A stretch of 64,000 nt of DNA from Taeniopygia guttata (Eukaryota; Chordata; Aves; Passeriformes; Estrildidae). The DNA lies in the NCBI RefSeq assembly GCF_048771995.1, contig NC_133063.1:26306810-26370809 (forward strand), given 5' to 3'. The notes below the pieces were generated by a model. It made no database searches. It was not told the origin of the DNA and saw only the letters and a program-made list of their open reading frames with translations. Position numbers and translations under genes: made by a program. Shown here in pieces: positions 27,102 through 39,935 of the stretch; position 1 is the stretch's first letter, and every line of letters begins with the position of its first letter.

Positions 27102-27717
27102 TGTGGGAGTCCAGGGCATCCCTCTGGCTGCCTTGGAAGGCCTGGGACCCTGGCAGGGGGTCAGGAACCCCCCTGGACAGAGCCCCCAGAGACACTGTCT
27201 GTGATCTCTGTCCATGGAAAAGAGTTTCCAATCTTACAGGATGAATTACAAGCTCTGAGTGTTTGCTATGAATAATAATTAAGTGTGGCACGGGTGCAAA
27301 AGTAAAATTGTAGGATTCTAGATTAGGGGTTCAGAGGGGACAAGATGGAGGAAATTGGGTGTGTCTTGTCCTTTTCCTTCTTCTTCATGCCCTCCATGTT
27401 TCACTGTAGTGTTGGCATTTTTCTATTGGTTTAGGCTGGGGACACACTGTTCAACGTAGGTGATAGATATTGGCACATTATTGTAAATATAGTACACGTA
27501 GTTTCTGGTATATAATGTTTGTACCATCCCACTGAGGGCAGAGCCCCGCATGCTGCCCTGCAGGACAGACCTGCGGCAGGGCAGCAGAACATGTTAGAGA
27601 TAAACAGAATAAACAACCTTGAAACCAGCACAGACGAATTATGGCTTCTTCTTTGGCTATGGGGCAGAAAGACAGAGACTTTCTACAATCTCGGAATCAA
27701 TACCTCAGATTCCGACA
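27102..27717 (+). mobile_element. Solo LTR with perfect 6-bp target duplication (ERVK-like)
   Basis: The 616-bp element starts TGTGGGAG and ends CCGACA. It is flanked on both sides by GTCAAG (27,096-27,101 and 27,718-27,723). A 6-bp duplication with TG...CA ends fits class II (beta-retrovirus-like, ERVK) integration. A probable poly(A) signal (GAATAAACAACC) near 27,607 marks the R region, giving + orientation. No internal genes remain, so this is a solo LTR left by recombination between two LTRs. Confidence 0.9.
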
Positions 27718-27723
27718 GTCAAG

Positions 27724-28733
27724 AATTCATTGTTTAAAAATCCCTTTTATAAAAAACCCCAAACATTAAATTTAGCATATGGTAATCTGCAACACCACTG
27801 CTTGCAACCATCTCCAGGAACACTTAACATGAGGTGGAAAATGAAACTGGAGTTGTCCTCACACTAGAGTTTGGGCTCTGCTTTGAAGAGGCGTGAGGCC
27901 ACTGTCCTGCAGCACATCCTTCAGCTCTACCAGGGCTCCTCTTGACCACTGTGCCACTGCGAGGTGCAGCAGATCTGCACCATGGACATGGCAGCAGTCT
28001 CTAGACCCCCCATCTCCAGGGGTTTCCTGGTGGGAGTTTAGTGTGTATTGATGACATTTGCTGGCATTTTCAGAGAGGCACAGATGTGTTTGTTTCTTTT
28101 GCTTGTTGAATTTTTCTCTGCTGATGCGACTTTGTGGTCTATCTGTTTCCCTCACTGACTCATGATCTAGGAGAAATCAGTATGCATCACACAGCTATGT
28201 TATCAGAATTAGAGTTTACAGATTACTAGTGACTCATCAGCTGGACAAATAGCAAAAGTTTTCTCAATCTATTAATATATTTTTTCTATTCATGCATATT
28301 CTGAGTAAAATGTGTGTCTAATGTTTCTTCTGAATCAACTCAGAATGTGCTGGCACTTCTGCTGTATTTCTTTGACCTGAAATTTTACCTGCACTGGAGA
28401 TTTTAACTTTGGTTCAAGGCAAGAAATTATTTTTTCATACTTCCACTCTATTATTTATCACAGACACCTGTAAGACCTAAAAGAAAGACTGAATCACTTC
28501 TGAATCCTGGGCACATCCTGTGCACTCAAAATGTGTATGCATCACTTGGGATAGGTTGGTTGATAAGCAGCACACTTGCAAGACCAAGGTGAATGCCATC
28601 AGTCAAGAGCTTCTGCTGGAAAGCAGAGCTCTAAACAAAATGCATAAAATTAGAGGTAGTAGTCTTCTGAGGAGCTCTCTTTTTTTTTTTTTTTTACTAG
28701 CTCAAAATTCAAACGTGTTCATCTGTGTTCATC
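27724..28733. other. Intergenic, nothing recognised
   Basis: It contains a slightly GC-richer patch (27,870-28,030) of unknown origin and a poly(T) run at about 28,679-28,695. No supported gene. Confidence 0.5.
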
Positions 28734-29301
28734 TGTGCTTGTTTTGATTGGAATAGTGGCTTGTTTTTCCCATATTAGCTTGTATGGAGCTATGCTTTGG
28801 ACTTGTGCTGAAAACACAGATGTTTTCATTGCTGCTGAGCAGGACTTGAGGACAGACAAGGCCTTTTCCGTCTCTCACTCCACTCAGTCCATCAGCGAGG
28901 AGTCTGGGTGTGCACAAGGAATTGAGAGGGGACACAGCCAGGAAAGCTGACCCCAAATGACCAAAAGGATATCCCAGATTATATGGCATCATGCTCAGTA
29001 TGTAAAAGGGGAAGAAGGAGGAAGGAGGTTGATGTTTTGGAGTGATAGGCTCTGTCCTCCCAAGTCACCATTACATGTGATGGGGCCCTGCTCTCCTGGG
29101 GATGCCTGAACAACTGCCCAAACACGGGAATTAATTTCTTTTTTTGCTTTCATTGTATGTGCAGTTTTTTCTTTTACCAGCTCTCTCTATTGCAAGCCAT
29201 GGGTTTTCTCCCTTTTACTCTTGTGATTCCCTTTCCCATGCCAGGTGAGGCTTGGGGAGAGGCTGCCTAGGGCCTTTGATTGCTGGGGTAAAACCATAAC
29301 A
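28734..29301 (+). mobile_element. Solo LTR, same family as 2,821-3,395
   Basis: A 568-bp element in sense orientation. It starts TGTGCTTG and ends ACCATAACA. It shares with the reverse copy at 2,821 the block 'GACCAAAAGGATATCCCAGA', the 'CACCATTACATGTGATGGGG' region and the terminal region. Internal viral genes are absent. I could not identify a clean target duplication. Confidence 0.72.
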
Positions 29302-30424
29302 GATCCAGGCCATCAACTGGCAATTGTCTTTTTGCCGTCAGGGAGGTCAACTCTACATCACCAGTGCCTTCCCAGGCATAGACTTGATTCTGTTTTCCCC
29401 CTTATCTCTCATTCCCTCCTCAGCCTGTTTCTTTCCTGATGACCACCCCAGTTTTTATGCTTTCCCACCTTCCAAGCCTCCCTGTGTAGTCCTTGTCCCT
29501 CTAAACAGACCTGTGCCGGTGGTGGCAAAACAGCTCTGTGGGTCCTTCCTCCCTCTACGCTTTGGCAGGCTTCCTGATGAGGAAATGTAGTTGGGGAGTA
29601 AAGTGGTGCTTCAGCCTCCTCTCACAGCAAAATAGCATAAAGATGACAGATGTCTCCGGCCTCCCATGCAATTGTGGAATAAGACCTATCTCCTTCTCTC
29701 CCCATACTTTCACACCAAAAGAAGGAGAGGCAGAGGAACAGCCATCTGGAGAGTTGCTGAAAAAGAAAGGTGCTGCTTCTCTGTGTAACCTCACACCCTG
29801 CACAGCTCTCAAAAATCATTCTCCTCTGTAAGTAATTTTCTCCATTATCAACACCTGATTCATTTCTGTTAGTGCTGCAGGATAGCAGAGTCCAAATTCA
29901 TGCCATCTTTATGTCATATATTAGATGCTTCTGCAGTCATTAGACATCTCTCCCTCAGAGCCTTCCCTCACCTTGAGCATATATATGAATTCTCTACTGC
30001 ACAGTCCCTGGTGAGCTTTTTTCCCCAAGGGAGATCTTTGTGCATGTAAATGTGTGCATGGGGTGTCCTTGTCTACGCACACACACATTAATGAGGATAC
30101 ATTTGAAAGCAATCTCTGGATACAATGCTGAGGAAGAAGCACAGGGATTCACCTTACCAGGACTGCATAGCATGTGACCACTGGGCTGAAAAAGGATGCA
30201 TGAATTTTTAAAAAGACCTAACCACTGCAACAGCCTGATGAAACCCATGTGGACCTTCTGCTAAGCCTTTTGGTACATAAGATGGTAAAATTCTGATTTT
30301 GCTTACATTCACTGTGAAAAATGACTCAACAGAAACCTACAACTTTTGAACTAAGGTATGCCACACTGTTAGCTCCTTCCACTCTGAAAGAAAACTCTTT
30401 TGTAGTATTTGGTAGTAGATGGCA
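29302..30424. other. Intergenic, nothing recognised
   Basis: It contains a C/T-rich patch at about 29,370-29,560. No supported gene. Confidence 0.5.
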
Positions 30425-30570
30425 CATTCATGGAAACACTGAGATGGAGTTTGGATGGGACTGAGCAACCTGATCTACTCCATATCCCCTCTCATTGGAG
30501 AGGAGTTGGAGTAGATGAATTTTAAAGCTCCCTTTCAACCCAAAATAGTCTATGATTTTATGAAAATATG
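30425..30570 (+). repeat. CR1 LINE 3' terminus
   Basis: 'GAGCAACCTGATCTACTCC' and 'AAAGCTCCCTTTCAACCCAAA', followed by the terminal 'CTATGATTTTATG' repeat, are CR1 3' end blocks in sense orientation. Confidence 0.85.
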
Positions 30571-31759
30571 AGGGATTTGCACCTGTAAATCTTCATGCAT
30601 AACTGATTGAAAGTAGTGAATGTGTGTTCTTATTCTTTATTAAAGAATAAGGACACAGTTTCTTGTGATGAGGACCTTAAAGCAATGTTCACAATTCTTT
30701 TGTAAGACCCTTCATCTTTTTCCTTGTCAGAACAGGTTGTGCTGTAGAAAACCTCTTTTCTGTTTTAGAGAAAGTCAATGAGAAGTGTCATTTGTCAGCA
30801 AGAGATGCTACAGAAGTTTACCACTAAATTAAGGCCACTGGTATCTAGATCTGAGGGAGTGATAGAATGTCTGCTTTTATCAAGATGTATATGGACTAGT
30901 CTGCATTTTAAAAATGAGATATACTTGGGACAGAAGATTTTCAGGTACATTTACATGGTTACACTGCTCTTGCCATCTTATCTGCTCTGTGATGCTGCCA
31001 AACAAAGTATATTATTATATTAACTATAAGTTAATATAGTTATTATTTTCTTCCATATAAAACATGGAAGTATTTTTCTATTATTCATAGGAGTAATTCA
31101 TAAGTCACTTATTTAGCAGAACATATGAAAAATGTCACAAACAAACAAAGTTTATGGAAGGTTGTACAAACATGAAAAAAATTTACTAGAGTCCAAACTA
31201 TCTGAGTCTAATAGCATTTTGTTCCTCTTTGTTTCACATCATGCATTTGTTTCCCAGTGTGATAAGAAAAGCACAAAATTCTTTGATCTGTTCAGAGGGC
31301 AGGCTCTAGCATTCTCTTGGAGATGATATTAAGACAGACCACACTAAAAGAGAGGGTTGTGTTGGAGAAGATCTAGGTGTTTGGTAGAACTGTCTAGGCT
31401 CTTCACAACACTGATACGAGTTTCAGTTGTCAAACATACAGAAGTCTGAAGATGTCATGCCATTAAAAAGCATTATTCAATTCCTTGCTGCAAAGTATTG
31501 AGATTTTTACCTCCTAATGTTTACTTAGAACCTTTTGATGCTTGTTTCAGAGCATGACATTTGGCATAATGGGAATTGAGTTCAAATTAATTTTAAATAT
31601 TTTTGAAACTGCTCTGAGATTTGACTTGCTAAGAAGGTGATTAGTCTTTATCATTCTAGTCTCCAGAGCCAGTGATGGTAATGTCATGGTGACCTGCACC
31701 AGGTGCCTATAGGTGTTTCCTACAGATTTACTTGTCAGTAATTTGACAAGATGTTGCAT
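30571..31759. other. Intergenic, nothing recognised
   Basis: AT-rich, no supported gene or repeat. Confidence 0.55.
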
Positions 31760-32190
31760 TGTACTGGGTTTTGATTATGAAGACAGGCTGAGAGAGTTGG
31801 GTTACTCAATCTGAGCAATTATTCAAGATGAGAATGCTTCAGCAAGATGTTGTATCCCCTTCCAATAACTAAAGGGAACTACACAAAGGTCAGAGAGGGA
31901 CTTCTGACAAGGGTACTGATAGAACGGGGGGAATGGTTTTAAACTGTCAGAGGGCAGACTTAGATCATGTAATAGGAAGAAATTCTTTACTGTGAGGGCA
32001 ATGAGGTGCTGAAACAGGTTGCCAAGAGAAGTTGTGGATGCCCTGTCCCCATAAGTGCTTCAAGACCAGGCTGGCTGGAGCTTCCAGCAGCCTGGTCTAA
32101 TGGAACTTGTCCTTACCCATGGCAGGGAGTTGGAATGAGATGGTCTGGAAGGTCCCTTCCAACCCAGTCCATTCTCTGGTGCTATGACTC
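31760..32190 (+). repeat. CR1 LINE 3' fragment
   Basis: Sense CR1 order: 'ACAGGCTGAGAGAGTTGGG', 'AATAGGAAGAAATTCTTTAC', 'GCCAAGAGAAGTTGTGGATG', 'CAAGACCAGGCTGGCTGGAG' and 'GGAAGGTCCCTTCCAACCCA'. It ends 50 bp before the LTR at 32,240. Confidence 0.9.
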
Positions 32191-32239
32191 AAAGAATTAA
32201 GAACCTTCACATGCACAGCATGAAACTTTTAACAGACCT

Positions 32240-32904
32240 TGTGAGAACCCAGGGCAGGGGGAATATCCCTGTGTCTGCACTGGGGTACTCTGACTCCCAG
32301 AAAAACACTGACTTTGACCCTCATTCATGGAGAAGGCCTCTAAAGCCTCAAAGTAAACTAAAGACCACAAAAGTGTGAAATAGATTGTAGAAATTGTAGA
32401 GAGTAGTTTAGTATGTCACATGGGTGAGAAATTTAGATTTTATTATTTTTAGCATACTGTAGATGGGTACAAGATGGAGGGTATGGGGTGTTGTGTTAAG
32501 TTCCTTTCTTCTTTATTGCTTTTCCTTCTTCTTCTTGGGTTTGGTGGTGTCTTGTAATTGGTTAGAAAAATCCGCATTGTGGGTCTTTAGGGGTCAGCTG
32601 TTGGATTAGAAAGGGAAGTAATCTAGGTGTCACTTCTTAACTGGGTAGTTTAGTTTTTCATTAGACTTAAAAAGACCTTGTAGCATGAGGCTCTTGGCCA
32701 TTTTTGTGCTGTTTTCATGCCTGCAAGGTCTGGGTGCAGACGGTGTGCTGAAGTCATGATTAGATAACAATAAAATAAGAACCTGAAGACCGAAAAAGTC
32801 CTGTGTGTCTGCTTTTCCTGACAAAGAACTGCTTCAGGAGGGTTTCCCCCTGCCAGGGGAGCCATCAGGAGGGAGTAGCCCAACGTGGGGACCACAAACT
32901 AACA
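32240..32904 (+). mobile_element. Solo LTR with perfect 6-bp target duplication (ERVK-like)
   Basis: The 665-bp element starts TGTGAGAA and ends ACTAACA. It is flanked by AGACCT at 32,234-32,239 and 32,905-32,910. A likely poly(A) signal lies near 32,770 (ACAATAAAATAAG). The U3 part is poor in C on the + strand, as in the LTR at 11,179. No internal viral genes remain. Confidence 0.9.
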
Positions 32905-32910
32905 AGACCT

Positions 32911-34474
32911 TTTTCTTTATTTTTAGCAGGACTATCTCATAGCTCTTCTGCAATACAATGCAAGTCTATCAACACTTGCTTCTATTTTACTATTTTGTTT
33001 CCTGAATTTTTCATTGTGACACTCCACCCCAGTTGCCCATGGGTTATGTTTCATGAACATGTCTTAAGTGATCTTGAAGAACCTAATTCCCAGTTACTTG
33101 TATTCCACTAGCTGTTAATTAACATGGTGAGAGGAATTAAAGTTTAGAGAACTAACCCCAGTTTGGCATATTATTTTTCACAGGGCTTCCTCCAAATTGA
33201 TTTCTTAATCAGTTCACTATAAACATTCTTGTAATAAATGTCTTTAGATGTTTGTGTGGTTATTCTTTTTTCATTGGTTTTCTTTGGAGCTTTCTTGTTT
33301 TGTAGGTTTCTTACCAATATAATTTTGAAATCTCCTCTTAGGTGAAACTCTTAGGTAATTTGTTTGTTTCTGCCTGAAGTGAAATTTTTTCCATCTACTT
33401 CCCACATATTTCCACAGATTTTTCTATGGAAGTTCCATGAATTATTTTTTTTCCCATTCAAAATTAATCAAGCAGATATGTCCTACTAGGTGCTGAGTAA
33501 AATCAAGGCATTTATCTTAACCTATGTATTTCAATTAGTAACAACTTTCAGAAACTGTTGTGAAATCCATAATGAAAATATTAAATATTAATTTTATGTT
33601 TGGAGTCCTGACTAAATTTTTTTTAGATCATGCAAATTAAATATTGTTCAGGCTTGCACAGGGTAGGATATGTTGCTTTCTCTGCTCAGGCTAAGGAATT
33701 GTGGTCTCTGTCTGACTTTCTCTTTTCCAGACTGCATGACATACATTACAATAGCTTTCCTCTTTTTACTCTCTGTGATATGAAATTTTGATCATATACA
33801 ATTTATACCATACATGTTCCTACAGTTTATACCATAAGAACTCTTTTTCAGTTTATTTTCCACACTCACCATGTAACCCTGATGCTGATGATTGACTTGG
33901 AAAATGGGTTCTGTCACTTTCTTCTTTCTTGAAATTTGGACCCCTGTTTGTCTGCTTCTCAATCAGCTACAATAATTACGATCTGCTAACCCTGATAATT
34001 GTAGAATCAACTGTCTAGACATTATTAACATATATCATGCTAATGTGTGATATTAGATATCATAAATATACATCTTCATTTTGGGTGTTCAAGAGAAAAA
34101 TCTCACAAAGAAAATAAAGAATTTAAACTGATTGATCCTGTCATCATACAGGCTTCAAACTCCAAGAGTAGATTTATGCCCAGAACTGTTTTTGCTCCAA
34201 AGCTTTTTTTTAAAATTTGCCTCATTTTGCCTGTGTTTGAAATGTGGTTCCAGCTATAACCATTACTCCAAATTAGCCTTCAAATGCCACTAAGCCCACA
34301 GTAGAAAATAATGTAAACTTCTGGGAGCAACGATACTCTTTTGTAACCAGCAAACACACTTGCAGAATGTTACAGCAGGAAATATTAACACTGTGCTTAT
34401 TCCTTCTTTCCGTGACAATAGATTATTATCACTATTACACGGATTTTTATTGTAGTGCTATGAATGTCACTCCA
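32911..34474. other. Intergenic, nothing recognised
   Basis: AT-rich, no supported gene or repeat. Confidence 0.55.
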
Positions 34475-35085
34475 ACATTCAGATGCAGCCCAGAGAGCCA
34501 AGTGTGTCCTGGGCTGCACCCAGAGCCCCGTGGGCAGCAGGGCAGGGAGGGGATTCTGCCCCTCTGCCCTGCTCTGGTGAGACCCCACCTGCAGAGCTGC
34601 CTCCAGCTCTGGGCTCCCAGCACAGGAAGGGCACGGAGCTGCTGGAGAGAGTCCAGAGGAGGCACCAAGGTGATCAGAGGCATGGAGCACCTCTGCTGTG
34701 AGGAAAGGCTGGGAGAATTGGGATTGTTCAGCCTGGAGAAGAGAAAGCTTTGGGGTAGCCTAATTGCGGCCTTCCAGTTCCTGAAGGGAGCTCACAAGGA
34801 TGGAGAGGGCTATTCACAGTGACATGGAGTGACAGGACAAGGAGGAATGTCTTCAAATTGAAAGAGAGTAGATTGGATATTAAGAATATTTTTTGTGAGT
34901 GCAGTGGGGCCCTGGCACAGATTGCCCAGAGAAGCTGTGAATGCCCTATCCCTGGAAGTGTTCCAGGCCAGGCTGGACAGAGCTCTGAACAACCTGGTCT
35001 AGTGGAAGGTGTCTCTGCCCACAGCAGGGGATGTTGGGACCAGATAATCTCTAAGGTCCCTTCCAATCTTCTGTGATTTTAGCAA
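34475..35085 (+). repeat. CR1 LINE 3' fragment, young-looking
   Basis: Sense CR1. Its first about 270 bases (34,490-34,760) are almost identical to 48,215-48,482, differing at only a few positions. It runs through the standard 3' UTR blocks to 'AAGGTCCCTTCCAATCTTCTG'. ORFs of about 60-151 codons on both strands are by-products of the GC-rich repeat. Confidence 0.92.
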
Positions 35086-36879
35086 AAGAAGTCAAGGATT
35101 AAGAAGACCAATAATAAAGTGAATTCATAAAATGCTTAGTTTACATAAATTGAAATAAACCATCCAAGGCTTGAAGGAGACCCTCTCATGATTTCTTATT
35201 TCTGAAGTATGTCTGTGCTATGCCTACCTGGTCAAAAAAAGCACTACAATCTCTTGCATTGTGCCTGTCCTAGTAAGCATCTCAAAAAGTGACATTGCAG
35301 TGCTATTTTTAGAAGGTTGCTAGAAGTTTCATGAAGTCCCACAGGTTGCATGAGGTTGGCTTGCTGGTATTCACCTCCAATAACTTGGAGACTTGCACAC
35401 GAAATACCCATATAAGCAGCAGAGTAAACATAGCTGCTTGGCAATACACAGTCATACCCATTGCAGTGTTGTTCTCCTCATGAGGTACTCATCTCAGAAG
35501 TACCGTTTTCAAAAGTACACATTTCCTTCCTATTTGATTTAAATGGCAGCAGCTGCCAAGTGTTGAAGTGCTCAAAATTTGAAAAAAATCTAGAGTGCCA
35601 GGTACTTCTTCAGTAGTTTTGGACATCTAAGCCAAGTGTTATTTGAAGCTCAAGAATACTTTGTGTTTTAAGAATGTTTTGTCAAACCCAAACTATTTCT
35701 TTGCCTGCATTATTCTAACTTACATAGTTTTTTCATCTTTTTGCTTTTTTTTTTTCATTTTCTTCAGCAGCCTCTCTGCTCTTTCTTAACATCTTCCTCT
35801 TTCTGTAGGCATTGAGTGGGCAGTACTACAGTCCTCGTGTTAGTCCTCTCTTGTTCAGGCATAGGATTTTAGTCCACTGGGATTAGCTATTATCAATATG
35901 AAATACCTCTCTCTAGTGTGTTTCTTAATATGATGAAGAGTAACTGCTCCAAGAATTTGCACAGTCTACCAGCTCTGAGCAGACTAAGCCCTATCTTAAT
36001 GATTTCATGATGACTCCACTTCTTACTCAGATTTTCTGAGATCCTAACTTTTTCTTGTAACCTCTTCTAAAACTATGCACTGATTCACTGAAAAGATAGC
36101 TAACAGATTTGATTGTAGAAAAAACAGTAAGTCTGACAAATTATATCAGGCCACATTAAGAATTATTTACTTCTCATGGAATTTCATATTTTTGAGAAAA
36201 TACTCTAGCAATGGGATAGATACACCAGTTGTTCCCATGCCACCTGATTAACAATGAAAATATCAAATTGGATTGTGGCACGGGGACTGAAATTTTAGAC
36301 AGTGTAAGTTATTACCTCTTGAATGAACTTGTCAGAGAACAGGCAAGAAGAAAACCAGTGTTAGATTAGCTGTAGAAAATCCAAGCAACCTGGCTCAATC
36401 CATAAGCCTCAGACACTTGTAGAACTTGCCAGAAGCTGCTCAAAAGCAATATTCTTACAGAATGGGAAGAAAACTCCTGATGAATTAATATTTTATTTAA
36501 ATGGGTTGGGTGTGGGTGCACTGATCAACGTAAAAATAATGAAACTTGTTAGAGGGGGCTTGGGAAGATTAGGCCAAAATATAAATCATTTGCATCCATT
36601 GTGGATGTGTTATTTACTAAACCAAGTAAATGTTTATGGCAGATGAATGAGGACTGTAAAGGCAACATGAGCACATACACAAAAAATGTAACTGGGTTCC
36701 ACAGCAGAATTATGGTTATCCAGTTGTAAGACAAGGTAATTTTTAATACAAGAGTCAAGCACAAATGAAATATAGAGACACCAATGAATTTTTAAGAAAT
36801 TAATTATAAAACCACTATCAGGCAGAAAAACAGAAGAACTACCTAAAAACATAAAACAAAATAATGAATTTTCATTTCT
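35086..36879. other. Intergenic, nothing recognised
   Basis: AT-rich, no supported gene or repeat. Confidence 0.55.
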
Positions 36880-38640
36880 TCTGGAAGCTGATCATGCCAA
36901 GGAAGCTCTGGAGTTAACAAACAAAAAAAAAGTAAAGGAATGCTCTAGTAAAATATCTATAGATGTAAAGTATTGCATTGCTCCATTTTTGGTACATGAA
37001 AAGTCAAAGGAGTTGGCTGAGAACAAAATTTCAGTTTTTGCAGAAAACTGCTTTGAATGAGAGCTTGAATATCAAAAAACCTTCAGGTTGAGCTTGAAAA
37101 GAACAAAACTTGCTGAGATGGCAGCATCTGTGTGGAACTTCTGGTCAAAAATGCCCTGACAGAGAAGGACTGAATGGTGTCAAGCGTATGCTCAGATTCC
37201 TGGTGCATGTCCAGGAGTGGATACCACTAAGTCTGATTGCAGTGCTGGGTAAATGCACGACTACAGCAATAAAAGAGAGAATCTGCAGATAGAAGAGACA
37301 GACTCAGGTAGAATCAGCTCTGGTTTTATAGGAAACTGCATCACCAGCGTTACTGGCTTACTCTGAAGCAATTGCATGTGTAAGGTGAGTCAGTCATACA
37401 TCACAGTTGGAATTACAAAAAGCATTCTATAAGATCGCCTGTGAAAATCTCTCAAAGAAGCTAAATTTTCATGGGAGCATAAAGCTGACTAACAACCAGC
37501 TAAATGTTGAGAAATAAATGATAAGAATAAGTTGTGGTGCTTCACCATGAAAGGACATTGCCAGGAAGTTCTCTCAAGAATTAATATTGACCCTCTTGTA
37601 TGTGACCTAGAAGAGAGTTGGACAGTGAGATGATAACTTTTGCAAACCTTATATGAAATAATAGACATTTTTCAGAGCAACTTCTGGCACCTGATCTTAT
37701 TCTAAAATTTGCACTGTATGGAGTGACAGAGTGCTGAAATGGCATTCAATAGTGACAAACGAAACACAGTATGAAGAATATGTGAATGAACATAATGTGA
37801 ATTTATATTTGAAGAAATTGCCCCACTTGTGTTTTCTAAGATAGGTATAATTGTTCAGGTCACAGATGTTAGAGCCATTAATTCCATATTCAGAAGCATA
37901 CAAAAAAGGAAAATAAAATACCATAACCCACTACGAATGCAATATTTATGGATAATGTCTTTCAACAGAACATGAGGTTTTAATCTAAAGATTTTATTTG
38001 GTGTTGTGGCTGCAATATTATTCCTACAGTTACACAAATTGGAAAAGAGATGAAAACAAACAAAGATGATTCTGCAATTGTGTGGATTCACATATTTAAT
38101 TATGAAAAATAAGTCCAGTTCTGGTTCTCTCATACGACTAAAGAGACAACTCAGAAAAGGAAAAAGGGTGGAGTCTCTGTGACAGGAGACTTAGCAGCCT
38201 TTTGCCAGCAAGACATAACTGGGGATGGGGATTTGGACAGGAAAAGGAGTGACTAGGGAATGAATTGACACTGTTTCTTGGGGCAAAAGGCATATGAAAC
38301 TCTTAAACAACAGATTTAAACCTAAACCAGACAATGGAAGAATTTTCTTAGAGAACTCATCATCAAGCTGTGGCACAAATCACCGTAGGAGCCATGGAAA
38401 CAAAATATTTGAATGAGATCAGGCAGTGCTTACACCAGCCCATGCTGGGTACATTCACTGAGGGCCATTAAATGTCACTGATGGAAAGCTGCCTCCAGCT
38501 GAGGAAATCATTGAACCACTGACATCAGAAACTGTGTTAGTAAGCCCAAGCAGCATCCATATTCTACATGACCAGCTTCTAGTACTCTTTTCCAAAGTAT
38601 TAATTATTGAGATGGGATAATAGAATAATTGCAGCATTAT
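36880..38640 (+). repeat. Possible ancient CR1/L3-like LINE remnant
   Basis: Scattered weak resemblance to the ORF2 end and 3' UTR of old amniote CR1 elements: a 'GTGACCTAGAAGAGAGTTGGACAGTGAG' type block near 37,602, a 'GCACTGTATGG...GAAATGGCATTCAATAG' block, and a 'GCAGCATCTGTGTGGAACTTC' block near 37,122. Reading frames are destroyed. A profile search is needed; the call is speculative. Confidence 0.3.
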
Positions 38641-39459
38641 GGGCCTTGATCTTGATTTTCTGTTGTCCTAGGTCTGTTTCAGTCCTATGCTGGGCAAAAT
38701 CAGAGATTAAGTTTAGTCCTGTCCTCTTTGCTGCCACTCAACAAATGTGGATGCTGGTAGTGAGTCTTTGGACAAGACCATAGTTTAGCTCATGATGGAT
38801 GCAGTGGGGTAATTTCTGGGTGTCTCATTGCTGTCCTTTCACCTCCACAACTTCTCTGAAGCGCATCTGATTACTGGAATTTGCCCTTTCCAGCTTCCTC
38901 AGTTTTGCACATATGTGGTTCTGCTGAGTCAGGACCAGGCCACCCACCCTACTAAATGTCCAGGAATCCCAGGACTTTTCCACCAGGAAGCCCAGAAGCT
39001 TCCCAGAAGCAGGCCCTGTACTCAGAAGGGTGTACAACCTAAGAAGCCCCTTTCTGGAATGGAGGATTCCCCTGCTACACCAAGTGAACTCTCAAAGCAG
39101 CAACAGGTACAAACACACAAAAAGGGTCAAATGAGAAGTAAGACACTCATTGGGAGTAAGAAATTCAGACATGGCCATATAAATTCAAACCATTCCCTGA
39201 GCATGTTACATATGATAATTTGAAAGTGTATCATCATAACTTGGAAAAGGAGTGTTGGCATCATAAAACATCATCTTGACACAGAATTTCTCTTGGATCT
39301 TCTACTTCACTCATTTCTACTCTTTGGGTCTTGCTATACTAAACATCTTTCTGCTCAGATTATTTGAGGACGTTTATAAACATATCTTGTCAATTCTTCT
39401 TAAACTTCCATTTTAATGATGGAATTGTTTTCAGTTTGAAGATGAAAATACCAAATCAA
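38641..39459. other. Intergenic, nothing recognised
   Basis: A 131-codon + ORF (38,828-39,223) lies here but has no recognisable domain or composition of a coding exon. No supported gene. Confidence 0.5.
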
Positions 39460-39935
39460 ACACCTGTTTTGAAAATCAGAGAACAATTAATTTGGAAAAG
39501 ACCTCTAGGATCACTGAGTCCAGCCATTAACCTAACAGTTCCACGTCCGCTACTAAACTGTGTCCCTGAGTACCATGTCAACAAGCTTTTTGAACAATTG
39601 CATGGATGGTGATTCCAGCACTTCCTGGGGCAGCCTGTTTCAGTGCTTGACATCTCTTTCAGTCAAGAAATTTTTCCTAATATCCAATCTAAGCCTCCCC
39701 TAGTGCAACTTGAGGCCATTTCCTTTTGTCGTATTTCTTATTCCCTGGGAGATGAGGCTGATCCCCACCTGGCTATGAGTCCTCTTAGGGAGTTGTCAAG
39801 GGAAATATGGTACCCCTGAGTCTCCTTTCCTCCAGGATAAACACCTGCATGTCCCTCAGCTGTTCCTCATCAGACTTGTGCTCCAGCCCCTTCTCCAGCT
39901 GTGCTGCCCTTCTTTGGATAGGCTTCAGAGTATAA
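39460..39935 (-). repeat. CR1 LINE 3' end, antisense
   Basis: Starts with the antisense CR1 terminus ('AATTTGGAAAAGACCTCTAG' and 'GAGTCCAGCCATTAACCTAAC'). It continues through 'GGGGCAGCCTGTTTCAGTGC', 'TTTTTCCTAATATCCAATCT', 'CAACTTGAGGCCATTTCC' and 'CTCATCAGACTTGTGCTCCAG'. Well preserved at the block level. Confidence 0.93.

Noticed and set aside
38828..39223. 131-codon + ORF as a small gene
   Set aside because: No start context, domain, or flanking splice signals, and composition is similar to the surrounding noncoding DNA.
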